Counted from the stretch's first letter, positions 49,780 through 60,607 are shown. The stretch: 64,000 nt of DNA from Pirellulaceae bacterium (GCA_019636385.1 JAHBXT010000001.1:744001-808000), one strand, 5' to 3'. Numbers and translations are program-made. The notes: a model not told the origin generated them from the sequence alone.

Positions 49780-50742
49780 ATGGTTCGAACGCGTAATGCT
49801 CAACTGCTATATTTGCCCCCTACAGCCGAAGCCCGATTTTTGCCGGAGGGACCAACAGCGCTCGACGACGGGCGCTTTAGCTGGGTGGCCATTCAACATG
49901 GTCCGCAAGCCACGACTGGCTCACTGAATATCTTTAATTTTCAAACCGGACTCAATCAGAGCTTCAATTTGCCAGGTCGCCCTGGTTTTGCAAAGCCAAC
50001 CTCGCGCCCTGGGCAGTTCGTCATTGGCTGCGAACGGCAACTGGGAATCTTCGATATAGCGGACCAGTCTTGGCGCGTACTGTGCGATGGTATCGATCAA
50101 GATGTGACGGGAACGATCATCAATGATGGAACCAGCTTTGGCGACAACCTGGTGTTTGGCACCAAGGACCTGGAGTTCAAAACACCCAAAGCTGGCTTGT
50201 ATCTGTTTCGTGGCCGGGATCGACAGTTGATTCGGCTTCGTAGCGATCAAATCTGCAGCAACGGCAAAGACGTTGTTTCATCGGGTAGCGGTGGCCTGCA
50301 CCTGCTGGATATCGACTCGCCAACCCGGGCTGTCGTCCGCTATCGGCTAGACATCGAAGCCGGGCGACTGACTGAACCCGAACGGATCATCGACCTGAGC
50401 GATCTGGAATCATTTCCCGATGGGATGGTACTGACGCCGGACGAACAGAGCGCGATTATCAGTTTCTACAATCCCAATCCTGCCCAGTACGGGGAGACGC
50501 GACAGTACGGACTGCTGGATGGCAAGCTAGAAGCCATTTGGCGCACGCCTGGCAGCCCGCAGGCCACTTGCCCCTTGCTGATTGATCATCCCGATGGCAG
50601 CGTCAAGCTGGTCATTACCACGGCAGTCGAGCACATGTCAGCCCAGCGGCAAGTGGAGTCAAAGCTGGCCGGTGGGCTGTTCATCGCCGAGACACATTTT
50701 CGCCATGCGCCGGCCAGCGGAATATTTCATTGGGAAGAATGA
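49780..50742 (+). CDS. SMP-30/gluconolactonase/LRE-family beta-propeller protein
   Basis: A roughly 320-residue protein with repeats of a six-bladed propeller: ARFLPEGPTALDDGRFSWVAIQ, then RPGQFVIGCERQLGIFDIA and RIIDLSDLESFPDGMVLTPD. These segments match SMP-30 family lactonases, in which an EGP motif, an Asn and a PDG motif hold the metal ion. The family hydrolyses sugar lactones. No signal peptide is evident. The open frame starts at 49753, but ATG 49780 has a TGGAGA upstream and fits the family. It follows the shikimate-dehydrogenase-like gene after about 50 bases. Confidence 0.75.
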   Translation: MVRTRNAQLLYLPPTAEARFLPEGPTALDDGRFSWVAIQHGPQATTGSLNIFNFQTGLNQSFNLPGRPGFAKPTSRPGQFVIGCERQLGIFDIADQSWRVLCDGIDQDVTGTIINDGTSFGDNLVFGTKDLEFKTPKAGLYLFRGRDRQLIRLRSDQICSNGKDVVSSGSGGLHLLDIDSPTRAVVRYRLDIEAGRLTEPERIIDLSDLESFPDGMVLTPDEQSAIISFYNPNPAQYGETRQYGLLDGKLEAIWRTPGSPQATCPLLIDHPDGSVKLVITTAVEHMSAQRQVESKLAGGLFIAETHFRHAPASGIFHWEE

Positions 50743-50760
50743 CGGCCAGCCGATTGCCAG

Positions 50761-52437
50761 CTATTCGTCAGTGACACAACCTTCCGACGCACTCTTCACG
50801 TTCTTGATGTATTTGTACAGCGTTCCGCGAGTCGCCTTCAGTGGCGGCGCAGTCCAAGCGGCACGACGCCGACGCATTTCGTCGTCGGAAATGTCTACAT
50901 CCATGCGATTGGTCTCCGCATTGATTGTTACGCGATCACCGTCGCGCACTAGCGCCAGCGGACCGCCGACTTGAGCTTCCGGCGTAATATGGCCGACGAT
51001 AAACCCGTGGGAACCCCCGGAGAATCGACCGTCGGTTAGCAAGGCGACATCGTTGCCTAACCCAGCGCCCATAATGGCCGAAGTAGGCGTCAGCATCTCA
51101 GGCATGCCGGGGCCGCCCTGGGGACCCTCGTAGCGAATGATGATCACGTCGCCAGCCTTGATCTGCTTGTTCTCCAAGGCGGCCAGCATCAACTCTTCGC
51201 TGTCGTAGCATTTGGCGGGACCGGTAAACACCAGCCCCTCTTTGCCCGTGATCTTGGCGACGGCACCTTCTGGAGCCAAATTGCCGCGCAAGATTTGAAT
51301 GTGCCCAGTGGGTTTGATCGGCTTTTCAATGGGTTGAATGATCGTCTGACCCGGCTTTAGGCCCGGCACAGCTTGCAGATTCTCGCCCAAAGTCCGACCG
51401 GTTACTGTCAAGCAGTCCGGTTGGATCAGCCCTTTCTCCAACAGGTACTTCATGACCGCCGGTGTGCCACCGACACTGTGCAGGTCTTCTTGCACAAACT
51501 TGCCACTAGGCTTGAGGTCTGCCAAATAGGGCACCCGATTGCTGACCGCTTGAAAATCATCAATCGTCAAGTTCACATTCACACTGCGGGCCATGGCAAT
51601 CAGATGCAAAACGGCATTGGTTGAACCACCCAGAGCTACCACGACAACCATGGCGTTTTCGAAGGCTTGCCGCGTCATAATATCGCGCGGCTTGATGTCG
51701 GATTCCAGCAGCTGGAGCATCGCCTGGCCGGCGCGATGGCACTCGTCGATTTTGGCTGGGTCCTCCGCCGGAATCGAACCGCTATAAGGCAAACTCATTC
51801 CCAGAGCTTCAATCGCCGAGGCCATGGTGTTGGCGGTGTACATACCGCCACAAGCGCCTGCACCCGGACATGAGTGGCGCACTATCTGCTCGCGCTCTTG
51901 ATCGCTGATTTGGCCCGCCAGATATTGTCCATAGCATTGAAATGCGCTGACAATATCTAATGATTGTCCGTTCCATTTGCCTGCCCGAATCGTGCCCCCG
52001 TAAATCATCAGTGCCGGACGATTCAATCGTCCCATGGCCATGATGCAACCGGGCATGTTCTTATCGCAGCCGGGCAGCGCGATTAGTCCATCGTACCACT
52101 GTGCCCCCATGATGGTCTCGATCGAATCGGCGATCAGATCGCGCGATTGCAACGAATAACTCATCCCATCAGTGCCCATCGATATGCCGTCGCTGACGCC
52201 AATCGTGTTGAACCTCATGCCGTACAGCCCAGCCTGATTAACACCCTGCTTGACGGCCTGGGCCAAGTCCAGCAAGTGCATGTTACAAGAATTGCCTTCG
52301 TACCATACGCTGCAAATACCCACCTGGGCTTTGTTCATATCCTCGGGAGTCATACCCGTGGCATACAACATGGCCTGCGAGGCACCTTGGCTCTTGGGTT
52401 GAGTTATCCGACTGCTGATCCTGTTAAGTTGCTTCAT
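50761..52437 (-). CDS. ilvD: Dihydroxy-acid dehydratase
   Basis: A 558-residue Fe-S dehydratase of branched-chain amino acid synthesis, converting dihydroxy acids to 2-keto acids. Characteristic segments are MQPAQ-like N-terminal residues, [32 protein letters not shown] and [17 protein letters not shown]. These include the cluster-binding Cys residues. The C-terminal domain has [22 protein letters not shown]. The order of motifs and the length match the short bacterial type. It stands alone on the minus strand, with no other ilv or leu genes near. The assignment is secure. Confidence 0.97.
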   Translation of the reverse strand: MKQLNRISSRITQPKSQGASQAMLYATGMTPEDMNKAQVGICSVWYEGNSCNMHLLDLAQAVKQGVNQAGLYGMRFNTIGVSDGISMGTDGMSYSLQSRDLIADSIETIMGAQWYDGLIALPGCDKNMPGCIMAMGRLNRPALMIYGGTIRAGKWNGQSLDIVSAFQCYGQYLAGQISDQEREQIVRHSCPGAGACGGMYTANTMASAIEALGMSLPYSGSIPAEDPAKIDECHRAGQAMLQLLESDIKPRDIMTRQAFENAMVVVVALGGSTNAVLHLIAMARSVNVNLTIDDFQAVSNRVPYLADLKPSGKFVQEDLHSVGGTPAVMKYLLEKGLIQPDCLTVTGRTLGENLQAVPGLKPGQTIIQPIEKPIKPTGHIQILRGNLAPEGAVAKITGKEGLVFTGPAKCYDSEELMLAALENKQIKAGDVIIIRYEGPQGGPGMPEMLTPTSAIMGAGLGNDVALLTDGRFSGGSHGFIVGHITPEAQVGGPLALVRDGDRVTINAETNRMDVDISDDEMRRRRAAWTAPPLKATRGTLYKYIKNVKSASEGCVTDE

Positions 52438-52561
52438 GACTTAGCTAACGCAAAAGTAAAATGATAGTGAGCAAGATGAAGATGCTGGGCGACAAAAACT
52501 ATAGTCTACAAACAGGTCGCCGCGCTGGATAGGATGAAACAGTGGCTGCCAGTCTGATCAC

Positions 52562-53716
52562 CTACCGCCAGTCCAGCCCCTCTGGCAAGCAATTCAAGTT
52601 TCGCGGTGGGCCAGTCTCGGCCACCACGATCATGTCCTCGACGCGCACGCCACCGTGCAGGCGACTATACAATCCCGGTTCGATGGTCAGTACTTCTCCA
52701 GCCATCAATGTCCCACCACGCTCATCCAGCAAGATGGGTTCATGAACTTCCAGTCCAATGCCGTGGCCTGTACCGTGTGGCATGATTGGATCATCGGCCA
52801 TTTGACCGCGAGCAAAACGAAAGCCATGCAGCTCCAACTGGGCGAGGGTCGTCCCATGCACTGCGTCGGCCGTTGCACCGGCGATGGCTTGCGCGGTGGC
52901 TGCATGCTTGGCAGCAATCACGGCTGCGTGCATGTTACGAACCGTGTCACTGCACTCACCATGCACTACAGTCCGCGTGCAATCGCCGTGATAATGAGTC
53001 TGTGTGCTGCGCGGAAAGATATCCAGAATTACCGGTTGTCCGGTCCACAGCGGCCCACTGCCCGAGGCATGGCAATCTGCGGACTGAGGTGAGGTGGCCA
53101 CGATCATCCCATGTGGACACTGAAATTCCAGGTCCAACAGCCACTGGGTAATCATCCGCTTCATCCGCTGGCAGGTTAGCAGGCTACCAGCATGTTGCAG
53201 CTGACCCTTGGCGTCAGCCACTGCGTGAGCAATGGTTTGACAGGCGCGCAGCATGACCTGCTCGGTGGCTGACTGTGCGGCCTGCAGCCACTGAATTTCC
53301 TGGTCGTCTTTGGAGCGGCGATCCAGCACCCCCAAATCAGGATCGTACTCCACGGCAATACCGGCCTGCTGGATGTACCAGGCGAAAATCCATGGTAGCG
53401 TTCGATCGGCATCGACGCGCGCGACGTGATGACGAGACAAACATTCCGCTACGGCTTGCGCCGTTGCCGTGGCGCGATCACCAGACAATCCCCCGGGCGG
53501 AGAGAAGTCAGCAGGGCAATGCACCTGATCGACGCGAACCGATGCCCGCGCTCGTTCCAGTTCAATGTCGCGGACGATAAACAGACTGCAGGGCTGGTTC
53601 GGTGAGTGGATATGAATCCAGGCAGCCGGATCCCCCGTTTCAAAACGCACTCGATGAAACAAGGCCGGGTTCTCACGTGGCGATCCCGCCAGCAGGGTAG
53701 CGAACACTGGCTGCAT
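52562..53716 (-). CDS. M24-family metallopeptidase (Xaa-Pro aminopeptidase-like)
   Basis: A 384-residue pita-bread peptidase. The C-terminal catalytic half has all five metal ligands in order: Asp in ILDIFPRST, Asp in HYHGDCTRTV, His in PHGTGHGIGLEVHE, Glu in LTIEPGLY and Glu in GVRVEDMIVV. The N-terminal half is a creatinase-like domain. Such enzymes remove N-terminal residues before Pro. It is three bases downstream of guaA on the same strand, so the two are co-transcribed. Substrate type (X-Pro peptides, dipeptides) is not resolvable. Confidence 0.88.
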   Translation of the reverse strand: MQPVFATLLAGSPRENPALFHRVRFETGDPAAWIHIHSPNQPCSLFIVRDIELERARASVRVDQVHCPADFSPPGGLSGDRATATAQAVAECLSRHHVARVDADRTLPWIFAWYIQQAGIAVEYDPDLGVLDRRSKDDQEIQWLQAAQSATEQVMLRACQTIAHAVADAKGQLQHAGSLLTCQRMKRMITQWLLDLEFQCPHGMIVATSPQSADCHASGSGPLWTGQPVILDIFPRSTQTHYHGDCTRTVVHGECSDTVRNMHAAVIAAKHAATAQAIAGATADAVHGTTLAQLELHGFRFARGQMADDPIMPHGTGHGIGLEVHEPILLDERGGTLMAGEVLTIEPGLYSRLHGGVRVEDMIVVAETGPPRNLNCLPEGLDWR

Positions 53717-53719
53717 ACG

Positions 53720-55315
53720 CTACTCCCACTCGATGGTTGCCGGTGGCTTGCTGCTGATATCGTAACACACGCGATTGACGCCGCGTACTTCGTTGATGAT
53801 CCGGCTGCTCATGCGCGCCAACAATTCGTAGGGCAAATGGCTCCAATCAGCGGTCATAAAATCGTCAGTGTTCACCGAGCGAATCGCCACGGCGTTTTCG
53901 TATGTTCTGGCATCTCCCATTACACCCACACTCTGGACCGGCAGCAGCACAGCAAACGCCTGCGATGTTTGTCGATACAGTCCGGCAGCCCGAATTTCAC
54001 TGACCACGATGTGATCGGCCTCACGCAAGATATCCAACTTTTCCTTGGTCACTTCGCCCAAACAGCGAACCGCCAATCCCGGTCCGGGAAACGGGTGCCG
54101 CCACACAAGCTGCTCAGGCAAGCCCAACTCTAATCCAAGACGACGGACTTCATCCTTGAACAGATCTCGCAGGGGTTCCACCAGCTCGAACCCGAGCTCT
54201 TTGGGCAAACCTCCCACGTTGTGATGCAGTTTAATGGTCGCGGCTGGACCATCAACGGCCGCCCCCGATTCAATCACGTCGGGATACAGTGTGCCTTGAG
54301 CCAAGAATTTAGCGCCAGAGATCTTGGCGGCCTCTTCCTTAAAACAGTCGATGAACAGTCGCCCGATTCGACGTCGCTTCTCTTGTGGTTCATGGATTCC
54401 GCGCAGCGCCTCCAGGAATCGACCTTCCGCCTCGATCACATGCAAGTCGACTTTGAAGTGATTGGTGAATTCAGATATCACCGCCGCCTGTTCGTCCTTG
54501 CGCAGCAATCCGTTGTCGACCAGAATGCAGCTTAACCTGCTGCCAATGGCTTTGACCAGCAGTGCCGCCGTAACCGCGCTATCGACTCCACCCGACAAGC
54601 CGCAGATTACCCGATGATCCCCGATCTGCTGACGCAGACGCTGGATGGTCTGCTCGGCAAAGTCGGTTAAATGCCACTGACCTTGGCAACCGCACACAGC
54701 GTACAAAAAATTGTGCAGTATCGTGGCCCCCAAGGGCGTGTGCGTTACCTCGGGATGAAACTGCAAGCCGTAGACAGCCAGTGTGCGATGCTGGACAGCC
54801 GCATAAGGACATGAACTGGTCGCAGCCAACGCCGTAAAATCGTCGGAAACTTCGTGAACCTGATCCCCATGACTCATCCACACATCCATCTGCGGTGGCA
54901 GGCCGGTTAGCAGACCTTGAGAGTCGCTGATTCGCAGCGTGGCTCGACCAAACTCGCGCGACTGGCAGGTACCCACCTGGCCGCCCAGCGATTGGCAGGC
55001 GAGCTGCATGCCGTAGCAGATGCCCAAGACCGGAACGCCCAACTGAAAAATTTGTGGATCGCAGCGCGGTGCGCCCGTGTCGTACACGCTGGACGGACCT
55101 CCCGACAAAATAATGCCGCTGGGCTTTTTTGCGGCAATGGCCTGCGCCGACAGATCATGGCGAATGATTTCGCAGTACACGTTTTGCTCGCGCACGCGAC
55201 GCGCGATCAACTGCGCGTACTGTGAACCAAAATCCAATACCACTACTTTTTCTGTAGGCAGCGATGAACTCGGATTGACGGCTGCTGGCCTGGACAACGT
55301 TGAACTACCGGACAC
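53720..55315 (-). CDS. guaA: GMP synthase (glutamine-hydrolysing)
   Basis: GuaA converts XMP to GMP. The N-terminal glutamine amidotransferase domain has [20 protein letters not shown], the nucleophile Cys in [11 protein letters not shown] and the His-Glu of [10 protein letters not shown]. The ATP pyrophosphatase domain has the PP-loop [17 protein letters not shown], and the dimerisation domain ends [17 protein letters not shown]. The open frame begins at TTG 55339. A GTG at 55315 with AAGGA eight bases upstream is the likelier start. The gene is followed by the M24 peptidase gene after three bases. Confidence 0.97.
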   Translation of the reverse strand: MSGSSTLSRPAAVNPSSSLPTEKVVVLDFGSQYAQLIARRVREQNVYCEIIRHDLSAQAIAAKKPSGIILSGGPSSVYDTGAPRCDPQIFQLGVPVLGICYGMQLACQSLGGQVGTCQSREFGRATLRISDSQGLLTGLPPQMDVWMSHGDQVHEVSDDFTALAATSSCPYAAVQHRTLAVYGLQFHPEVTHTPLGATILHNFLYAVCGCQGQWHLTDFAEQTIQRLRQQIGDHRVICGLSGGVDSAVTAALLVKAIGSRLSCILVDNGLLRKDEQAAVISEFTNHFKVDLHVIEAEGRFLEALRGIHEPQEKRRRIGRLFIDCFKEEAAKISGAKFLAQGTLYPDVIESGAAVDGPAATIKLHHNVGGLPKELGFELVEPLRDLFKDEVRRLGLELGLPEQLVWRHPFPGPGLAVRCLGEVTKEKLDILREADHIVVSEIRAAGLYRQTSQAFAVLLPVQSVGVMGDARTYENAVAIRSVNTDDFMTADWSHLPYELLARMSSRIINEVRGVNRVCYDISSKPPATIEWE

Positions 55316-55405
55316 CCCTGGATTCCTTCTGAGAGCCAAGAAACCTCGTAGTATATCGGGAATTGTTCAAGCGACCAATGCCCAGCGCCTTTACCCAGAG
55401 CGTTT

Positions 55406-55530
55406 CTAAGGTTGATGTAATCTGCTTGATTTCAATTTGTGTCCAGCGTGCAAGATGTTTCGCAGATACTCTGCTGGTGCGAATTGATCGACGAGTTTAC
55501 CAATAGTTTTCCACAACTGCAGCTTGGTCC
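55406..55530 (-). pseudogene. IS630-type transposase C-terminal remnant
   Basis: On the minus strand the frame reads KLQLWKTIGKLVDQFAPAEY, then a HAGH ending. This resembles the C-terminus of IS630-family transposases, which have LWxxIGxLLDxFxPxEC and HAGY. Only about 40 residues survive and the upstream part is replaced by the IS3 fragment. Confidence is moderate because the match is short. Confidence 0.5.
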
Positions 55531-55532
55531 GA

Positions 55533-56003
55533 TGAGCTGCACCCCAAAATCTGATCCAGGTGATATGAAAGGTTGGGTTAGGAAATAGGTAAGGGAATGG
55601 AATGTTCGCTGTGCTGATGGAGTGGAGCGAGCGCAGCGAACGGAACGGAATCAGCACAGCGAGGGGCGAACTCGTTGGGGGTCAGGTAGCCCAGCGAGCT
55701 GTGGGGCCTGACTCTGTTGTAGTCGTCTTGCCACTGTCGGGATTTGAGTCTTGCGTCCGCCACTGAAACCAGCTCCCTCGGTTGCAAATACTCGTCTCGG
55801 AGCTTGCCGTTGAAGCTCTCGCACACTCCGTTTTGCCACGGCGATCCTGGCTCGATATACAGCGTCTGGATCGATAGTCTGCTTAGCCACTGCTGGATTG
55901 CTTTGGCTATGAATTCAAGCCCATTGTCGCTTCTCAACATTTTGGGCACTCCATACATCGAGAACAGCTCGGCCAGCGTGATCCCTTTTAGTGCCGTGGA
56001 CAC
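55533..56003 (-). mobile_element. IS3-family insertion sequence fragment
   Basis: The right end starts at TGAGCTGCACCCC (55533), which has the TG start expected of IS3-type inverted repeats. The body holds the transposase 3' end. The left end and the 5' part of the transposase are missing. Confidence 0.6.
55578..56003 (-). pseudogene. IS3-family transposase OrfB, C-terminal fragment
   Basis: About 141 codons encode the second half of an rve-type integrase core: LFSMYGVPKMLRSDNGLEFI contains the second catalytic Asp, and PGSPWQNGVCESFNGKLRDE the Glu. The rve_3 tail (DYNRVRPHSSLGYLTPNEFA) follows. The first catalytic Asp, the helix-turn-helix and OrfA are missing. It is therefore inactive. Confidence 0.9.
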
Positions 56004-56240
56004 AAGTCACCTCGCTCATGTTTCATTGAATGCGCTGCTCGTACATGATCCTCGATCCATAGCCAACCAGCCAGTTGCGACTACCAATTACAACGCCAGG
56101 CTAGCTGGTAAGGCACTGAAGGCCAGCGCTGCCGAGCTTCTTCCAATATCGAGCTGGCAAACTCAGCCAATCCACTGCGAGCCGTGGGCTAGATTCGGCG
56201 CTAACCTGCTGGCCGATAAGACTTTTAACATTGTTTGATT

Positions 56241-56633
56241 GACTAGATCGACGATCAACGCATCGCGGGGTGCGCTGCGCAACCCTTTACCGAAGCGATC
56301 CAACCATCGACCGGCCACCACCATCGGCCAACCCACCGCCAGCGCCATCAATGACTTACCCAAAACCGGTACCCCGTAACGCCAGCGGATTCAAACCGCT
56401 CGCCGCCGCCGAACATGGCTGCGCAGCCCTGACCAAACCGACAATAGGGCTACTGACAAAAGCCGCCGCACCTTCCATCAATCCGGGCTGTGTCTTGGAT
56501 GCCCCCAACACAGACACCATGTACAGCGGCAGCAATGGAAAAATCATTTCGCCCGACACATCGGAGAAAAAAGAGACCCAGTTGACGATCCACTGCGAAC
56601 GCGGTGGTCGTCTTGAGTCATCGGTGTCTCCAT
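56241..56633 (-). pseudogene. Decayed MFS transporter gene
   Basis: A minus-strand frame gives SGEMIFPLLPLYMVSVLGAS and a second gives LGKSLMALAVGWPMVVAGRW, continuing LDRFGKGLRSAPRDALIVDL. Together these cover the first four helices of an MFS exporter of the type with RxGKGxRxxPRDALIAD. Reading them as one gene requires a frameshift near 56430; between the pieces the second frame has a TGA (within AVtgaIRWRYG) where the family has Trp. A further shift lies near the presumed start at 56621 or 56633. The 3' part is lost at about 56241, at the edge of the insertion debris. Confidence 0.7.
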
Positions 56634-56731
56634 GGTGCCAATCCGACAGTCATGGCCAGAAGTGGAGCCTGATGTTGGACTGGATCGACCTCCTGGCCGA
56701 AGGAAAAACAGTCGGCTGTGTCCGGCTGGCA

Positions 56732-57286
56732 CTAGTCCTCTTGGACAGGCACCATATACGCCAGTGCCCCAATTGCTTGTCCAGCTGGCACTTTCGCATA
56801 ATTGTCATGGCATTCCACGCACTTGCTCAGCACGACGGGAATCGGCGTGGCTGCGCGCAGGTACCGCTGGCCGTCTTTGTGGATGACTTTGTCAACGTAC
56901 GGCTGGCCGCCCACCAGTGACTTAATAGCGGATTTTTCAAAGTCGTCTTGCGGCAAATTTTCATCGTTGATGGCTTCGCCGGTTCCATCCAACAACCGAA
57001 CTTCGTGCCACCCATTCTTTTTGGCCGCTGCAAATAGTTGCTTGAAGACCGTGCCGGCGGGTACCGAAGAGTCCCCATCGACAAAGTTTTCGGTTATCAA
57101 CACCACGCCAGTCTTATAAATATCATCCAACATCTTCACTTCACGTCGCGCCCGGGCCAACGGCTTGTCACTTGAGCCCTTATCTACTCGAAGCTCGCCG
57201 GGTTGCTTCGAGCCATCTTGAGCAACAACCGCCACAGTAACGGCCACCAGCCCCAGACAAGTCAACACGCCTAATTTACGCAACAT
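56732..57286 (-). CDS. Tll0287-like / DUF3365 c-type heme protein
   Basis: A roughly 184-residue exported protein with a signal peptide (MLRKLGVLTCLGLVAVTVAV). The core (LLDGTGEAINDENLPQDDFE) and a C-terminal CVECHDN heme-binding motif identify the Tll0287-like domain. It binds one heme c covalently and may serve as an electron carrier or redox sensor in the periplasm. ATG 57286 has AGAGG five bases upstream and removes a basic extension from the longer frame (57361). It is the first intact gene after the insertion debris. Confidence 0.8.
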   Translation of the reverse strand: MLRKLGVLTCLGLVAVTVAVVAQDGSKQPGELRVDKGSSDKPLARARREVKMLDDIYKTGVVLITENFVDGDSSVPAGTVFKQLFAAAKKNGWHEVRLLDGTGEAINDENLPQDDFEKSAIKSLVGGQPYVDKVIHKDGQRYLRAATPIPVVLSKCVECHDNYAKVPAGQAIGALAYMVPVQED

Positions 57287-57628
57287 CTCAACCTCTCGCT
57301 CTCGCCACAATCGAGTACCTAATAGACTTCTCGGCGGAAGCCTAACATAAATGTCGATCATGTTATCGACTTTTCAGAACTGGTCAAGCTGGCTTCGCGC
57401 CGAGTTGAATTAAACCCATCTGCGACCAACAAAATCACCGCCGGCTGCGCCGGTTAGACTGGTCCACATTAAGAGGCGGGTGGCCGCAGAATTGAATTCA
57501 ATATGGCTTAAAGCATCAGATTCGGCACACAGGGCATTAAAAATGATTGCAAATGCGGCCAATCCCTTTTACATTGGTCAGGCGTCAGTAAGAACAATTT
57601 CGACTGCATAAAGGAGCGGTCTTACGTC
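57287..57628. other. Intergenic stretch, nothing recognised
   Basis: A divergent spacer between the heme protein and the DUF1559 gene. I see no gene, RNA or repeat. An AAAGGAG sits at 57610-57616. Confidence 0.4.
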
Positions 57629-58696
57629 GTGCTGCGCCTGGGCCATGAAGGCCGTCGGGGCGGATTGCCAGACTGGCTGTCTTACGCCCACGCCAATGCA
57701 AGTGTGTTTAAGGGCTCTTCCGTGAAATTTCAGCACACAAAATCGTGCTCAAGTGTGCAGGCCATCGGCACCAAGTTCCATGGGCAACATCGCGCGTCAC
57801 AATCTAACACTCGCCTCGCCGGATTTACGCTAGTGGAATTGTTGGTGGTCATTGCGATTATCGGACTTTTAGTTGGATTGCTGTTACCGGCCGTTCAAGC
57901 GGCACGCGAGGCGGCGCGCCGCGTGCAATGCACCAACAATCTAAAGCAACAAGGCTTGGCCGTGGCCAACTTTCATGACCAATTCAACTACATGCCTCCG
58001 GGAGGCTTCAATCCATGGGGGCGAGTGGGAAGCTGGGCTACAAACATCTTGCCGTTCGTCGAGCAACAGAGCTTGTCCAATCAAAACACAGCTCAAGATG
58101 TTAGCGTGTTGAGAAACGCGGGCGGTCCAACCGTGTTCTTTTGCCCCTCGCGCCGGGGCTCCTCAGCGATTAGCTCGCAAGGCGGCCGTTATTTGATGGA
58201 CTATGCAGCGGCAACGCCCGCCAATGCTCCGAATTCGTGGGATCAGTATTGGTATGGTGATGTTTGGGGCATGGACTGGTTGCCAAATCGATATCGAGGA
58301 GCCATTGCGCGTGGCGGTGTCGATGTAGATGGCCAATGGAAGGGGACAAAAGTCAAGATCGGGGATATCACCGACGGTACGACGAACACCTTGCTGATTA
58401 GTGAAAAGCAATTGCATCCGCAGCGCTATGACACCGGTGATTGGCATGATGACGCTGGGTGGGCCGATGGCTGGGATCCAGATGTCATCCGCTATACCGG
58501 ATTTGCACCCCTTGCCGATCGCCAGTACGAGCGTCAGGCAGGCTGGGAAGGATATCGTTTTGGCAGCGCGCATTCTACCGGAATCAATGCACTGCTGGCC
58601 GACGGCAGCGTTCGGCAGATCGCATACACGATCGACTTGACAACCTTCAATCGCCTGGGACTGCGCGACGACGGCGAAGTACTCGCTCCCGAGTAG
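57629..58696 (+). CDS. DUF1559 protein with prepilin-like N-terminus
   Basis: A planctomycete-specific family of secreted, pseudopilin-like proteins. The N-terminal signature GFTLVELLVVIAIIGLLVGL is followed by PAVQAAREAARRVQC and TNNLKQQGLAVANFHD. The C-terminal HSTGINALLADGSVRQIAYT is the family's end motif. These proteins are exported by type II/IV-like machinery; the secretin and GspF genes elsewhere in the window could be relevant. The open frame begins at GTG 57629, twelve bases after AAAGGAG, which is a long spacing. A later GTG at 57722 is possible. The exact start is therefore uncertain. Confidence 0.9.
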   Translation: MLRLGHEGRRGGLPDWLSYAHANASVFKGSSVKFQHTKSCSSVQAIGTKFHGQHRASQSNTRLAGFTLVELLVVIAIIGLLVGLLLPAVQAAREAARRVQCTNNLKQQGLAVANFHDQFNYMPPGGFNPWGRVGSWATNILPFVEQQSLSNQNTAQDVSVLRNAGGPTVFFCPSRRGSSAISSQGGRYLMDYAAATPANAPNSWDQYWYGDVWGMDWLPNRYRGAIARGGVDVDGQWKGTKVKIGDITDGTTNTLLISEKQLHPQRYDTGDWHDDAGWADGWDPDVIRYTGFAPLADRQYERQAGWEGYRFGSAHSTGINALLADGSVRQIAYTIDLTTFNRLGLRDDGEVLAPE

Positions 58697-58778
58697 TAGA
58701 ACAGCGCCACGTTCTAATCAGCCGTTACGCGAGCAGGAGGATTGTACGGCACGCTTGCCCCCTTAGTCGTCAGGCAGG

Positions 58779-59216
58779 TTACGGATTGGGAACCAACTGC
58801 CGAAAGCGTTCTTCGTCCGCCGCGACCACTTGCCCCAATGTGCCCGCGACATAGCGAACACCACCAGCTCCCACTTGCTCCCAAGCAAACACTTCGATTT
58901 CATTCGGCTTCGACGCTCCCGACTGAAAGCGAAAACGATAGGGCTGGTTGTCGCGAGATGATATGAACAGCGCTTCCACATCATGGACACCCATCATCTG
59001 TAGCTCGGCAATTGGTCGTTTGGCGATGAAATCTTTGAGCTGCTTTTCGTTTGCCGGTCGTTTGCCACGATGAGCACCAATATACCTGCCATAGTAAACT
59101 GCCAACGGCTTGAGATTAGACGCTTCCGTTTCGGCACTGGAGTCTTGACGACTGCAGCCAGCCACAAAAACCATCGCCAATCCCAGCAGACAACAGCCGA
59201 TGCGCAGACAAATCAT
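58779..59216 (-). CDS. Lipoprotein of unknown function
   Basis: About 145 residues with a signal peptide ending in a lipobox-like VFVAGC. The mature protein (LAVYYGRYIGAHRGKRPANE, KQLKDFIAKRP) resembles small planctomycete lipoproteins, but I know no function. AGGGAGGT six bases upstream of ATG 59216 decides the start against a longer frame from 59438. It is ten bases downstream of the dipeptidase gene, so it is probably co-transcribed. Confidence 0.75.
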   Translation of the reverse strand: MICLRIGCCLLGLAMVFVAGCSRQDSSAETEASNLKPLAVYYGRYIGAHRGKRPANEKQLKDFIAKRPIAELQMMGVHDVEALFISSRDNQPYRFRFQSGASKPNEIEVFAWEQVGAGGVRYVAGTLGQVVAADEERFRQLVPNP

Positions 59217-59226
59217 AGCCACCTCC

Positions 59227-60483
59227 CTAGCGCAAACTTTCCGCAACCTGTTCGGCCCGCTGAATAATGCGCATGATGTTGCCGCTGAGCACCTTGTGGA
59301 TATCGGCCTCGCTGTAGCCGCGATCCAGCAGCGCTTGAGTAATGACTGGATAACAGGACACATCTTCCAGTTGCTTGGGCAGCACCGTAATACCGTCGTA
59401 GTCGCTGCCCAGGCCAACATGATCGACTCCCGCCACACGGATCACGTGCTCAATGTGGTCCACCACGTCGTGCACCGTACCTGGCAGTATAGGATGCTCG
59501 GCGCGATGCCGCGCCATTGCTTTTCCGATCGCCTCCTGGTCTTCACCGTACAGCTCGTCCCACTTCCTGGCCAGCTCGAACATTTGACTGGTGTTGCGAG
59601 CCGACTCGGGTACGACGAACCCCGAAAAGAAATTGATCATCACCACACCACCATTGACCGGCAGGAGTTGCAGGATGTCATCCGGAACATTGCGGACATG
59701 ATCGGCCACGGCTCGCGCCGACGAATGCGAAAACACCACCGGTGCGCGGCTGACTTGCAGAGCGCTGAGCATGGTATCGGGCGAAACGTGAGAAATATCG
59801 ACCAACATACCCAGTCGATTCATCTCCAAAACCACGGCCTTGCCAAACTCGCTCAGCCCCTCACAGCGAGCTTGGTCGCTACACGAGTTGGCCCAGGCCA
59901 ACGATTGACTATGCGTCAGCGTCATGTACCGAGCGCCCAGATCGTACAGCCGCCGCAGGTTCTCCAGCGAGTCTTCAATGCTGTGGCCACCCTCCACGCC
60001 GATCAGCGACGCGATCTTGCCGGACTGGCGAATGCGAACAATATCCGCATAGGTTCTAGCCAACTCGAAGGTATCTGGATACCTAGCCATCATCGCCAGC
60101 ACGATGTCGATCTGTTCGAGCGTGGTCTGCAATGCTTGACCGTTGAGAGCCGTCTTTGACGGGACGAACACCGACCAAAACTGAGCGCCCACGCCACCGG
60201 ACTTCAGACGCGGAATATCAGTCTGCAATCGAGGCTGGGAGTGAGCGATATCCAGAGACGCGAACGACCGCGAGCCTTTGCTGCGAATCTCCCAGGGCAG
60301 ATCGTTGTGGCCATCGAACACAAACCCGCGCTGATGAATCTCGAGCGCCTGCGGGCTAACCACCACCGGCGGTCGCACTTGTTGCAAATCCGCTTGCGCC
60401 ATCGCCAGCCCGGTCGTCAGCAGTCCCATCCCGCCAGCCAACATTCGCACGAGGCAAACTGAGATCAAGAGAAGTCGTGACAT
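59227..60483 (-). CDS. Membrane dipeptidase (peptidase M19)
   Basis: A roughly 418-residue zinc dipeptidase related to renal dipeptidase. A hydrophobic N-terminal segment suggests export. Metal ligands are visible as [11 protein letters not shown], Glu in [12 protein letters not shown], and His in [11 protein letters not shown]. The family segments [15 protein letters not shown] and [11 protein letters not shown] are present. M19 enzymes cleave dipeptides, including some with D-amino acids. The frame starts at 60513, but ATG 60483 (MSRLLLIS) gives the better signal peptide. The tRNA-Ser gene lies upstream in the same orientation. Confidence 0.92.
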   Translation of the reverse strand: MSRLLLISVCLVRMLAGGMGLLTTGLAMAQADLQQVRPPVVVSPQALEIHQRGFVFDGHNDLPWEIRSKGSRSFASLDIAHSQPRLQTDIPRLKSGGVGAQFWSVFVPSKTALNGQALQTTLEQIDIVLAMMARYPDTFELARTYADIVRIRQSGKIASLIGVEGGHSIEDSLENLRRLYDLGARYMTLTHSQSLAWANSCSDQARCEGLSEFGKAVVLEMNRLGMLVDISHVSPDTMLSALQVSRAPVVFSHSSARAVADHVRNVPDDILQLLPVNGGVVMINFFSGFVVPESARNTSQMFELARKWDELYGEDQEAIGKAMARHRAEHPILPGTVHDVVDHIEHVIRVAGVDHVGLGSDYDGITVLPKQLEDVSCYPVITQALLDRGYSEADIHKVLSGNIMRIIQRAEQVAESLR

Positions 60484-60522
60484 GCTACAATTCCGTTGAT
60501 CAGCTGGGACCATATCAGTCAG

Positions 60523-60607
60523 CGGATGGGGAGGGATTCGAACCCCCGGTACCTTTCGGTACGCCGGTTTTCAAAACCGGTGCAATCGACCACTCTGCCA
60601 CCCATCC
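60523..60607 (-). tRNA. tRNA-Ser (anticodon UGA)
   Basis: Read on the minus strand, the gene begins GGATGGGTGGCAGAGTGGTC and has an anticodon stem CCGGT/ACCGG with loop TTTGAAA, giving UGA. A long variable arm (GCGTACCGAAAGGTACC) marks a class II tRNA. The T arm has GGTTCGAATCC and the acceptor stem is GGATGGG/CCCATCC with a G discriminator. CCA is not encoded. It stands immediately left of the integrative element. Confidence 0.95.
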
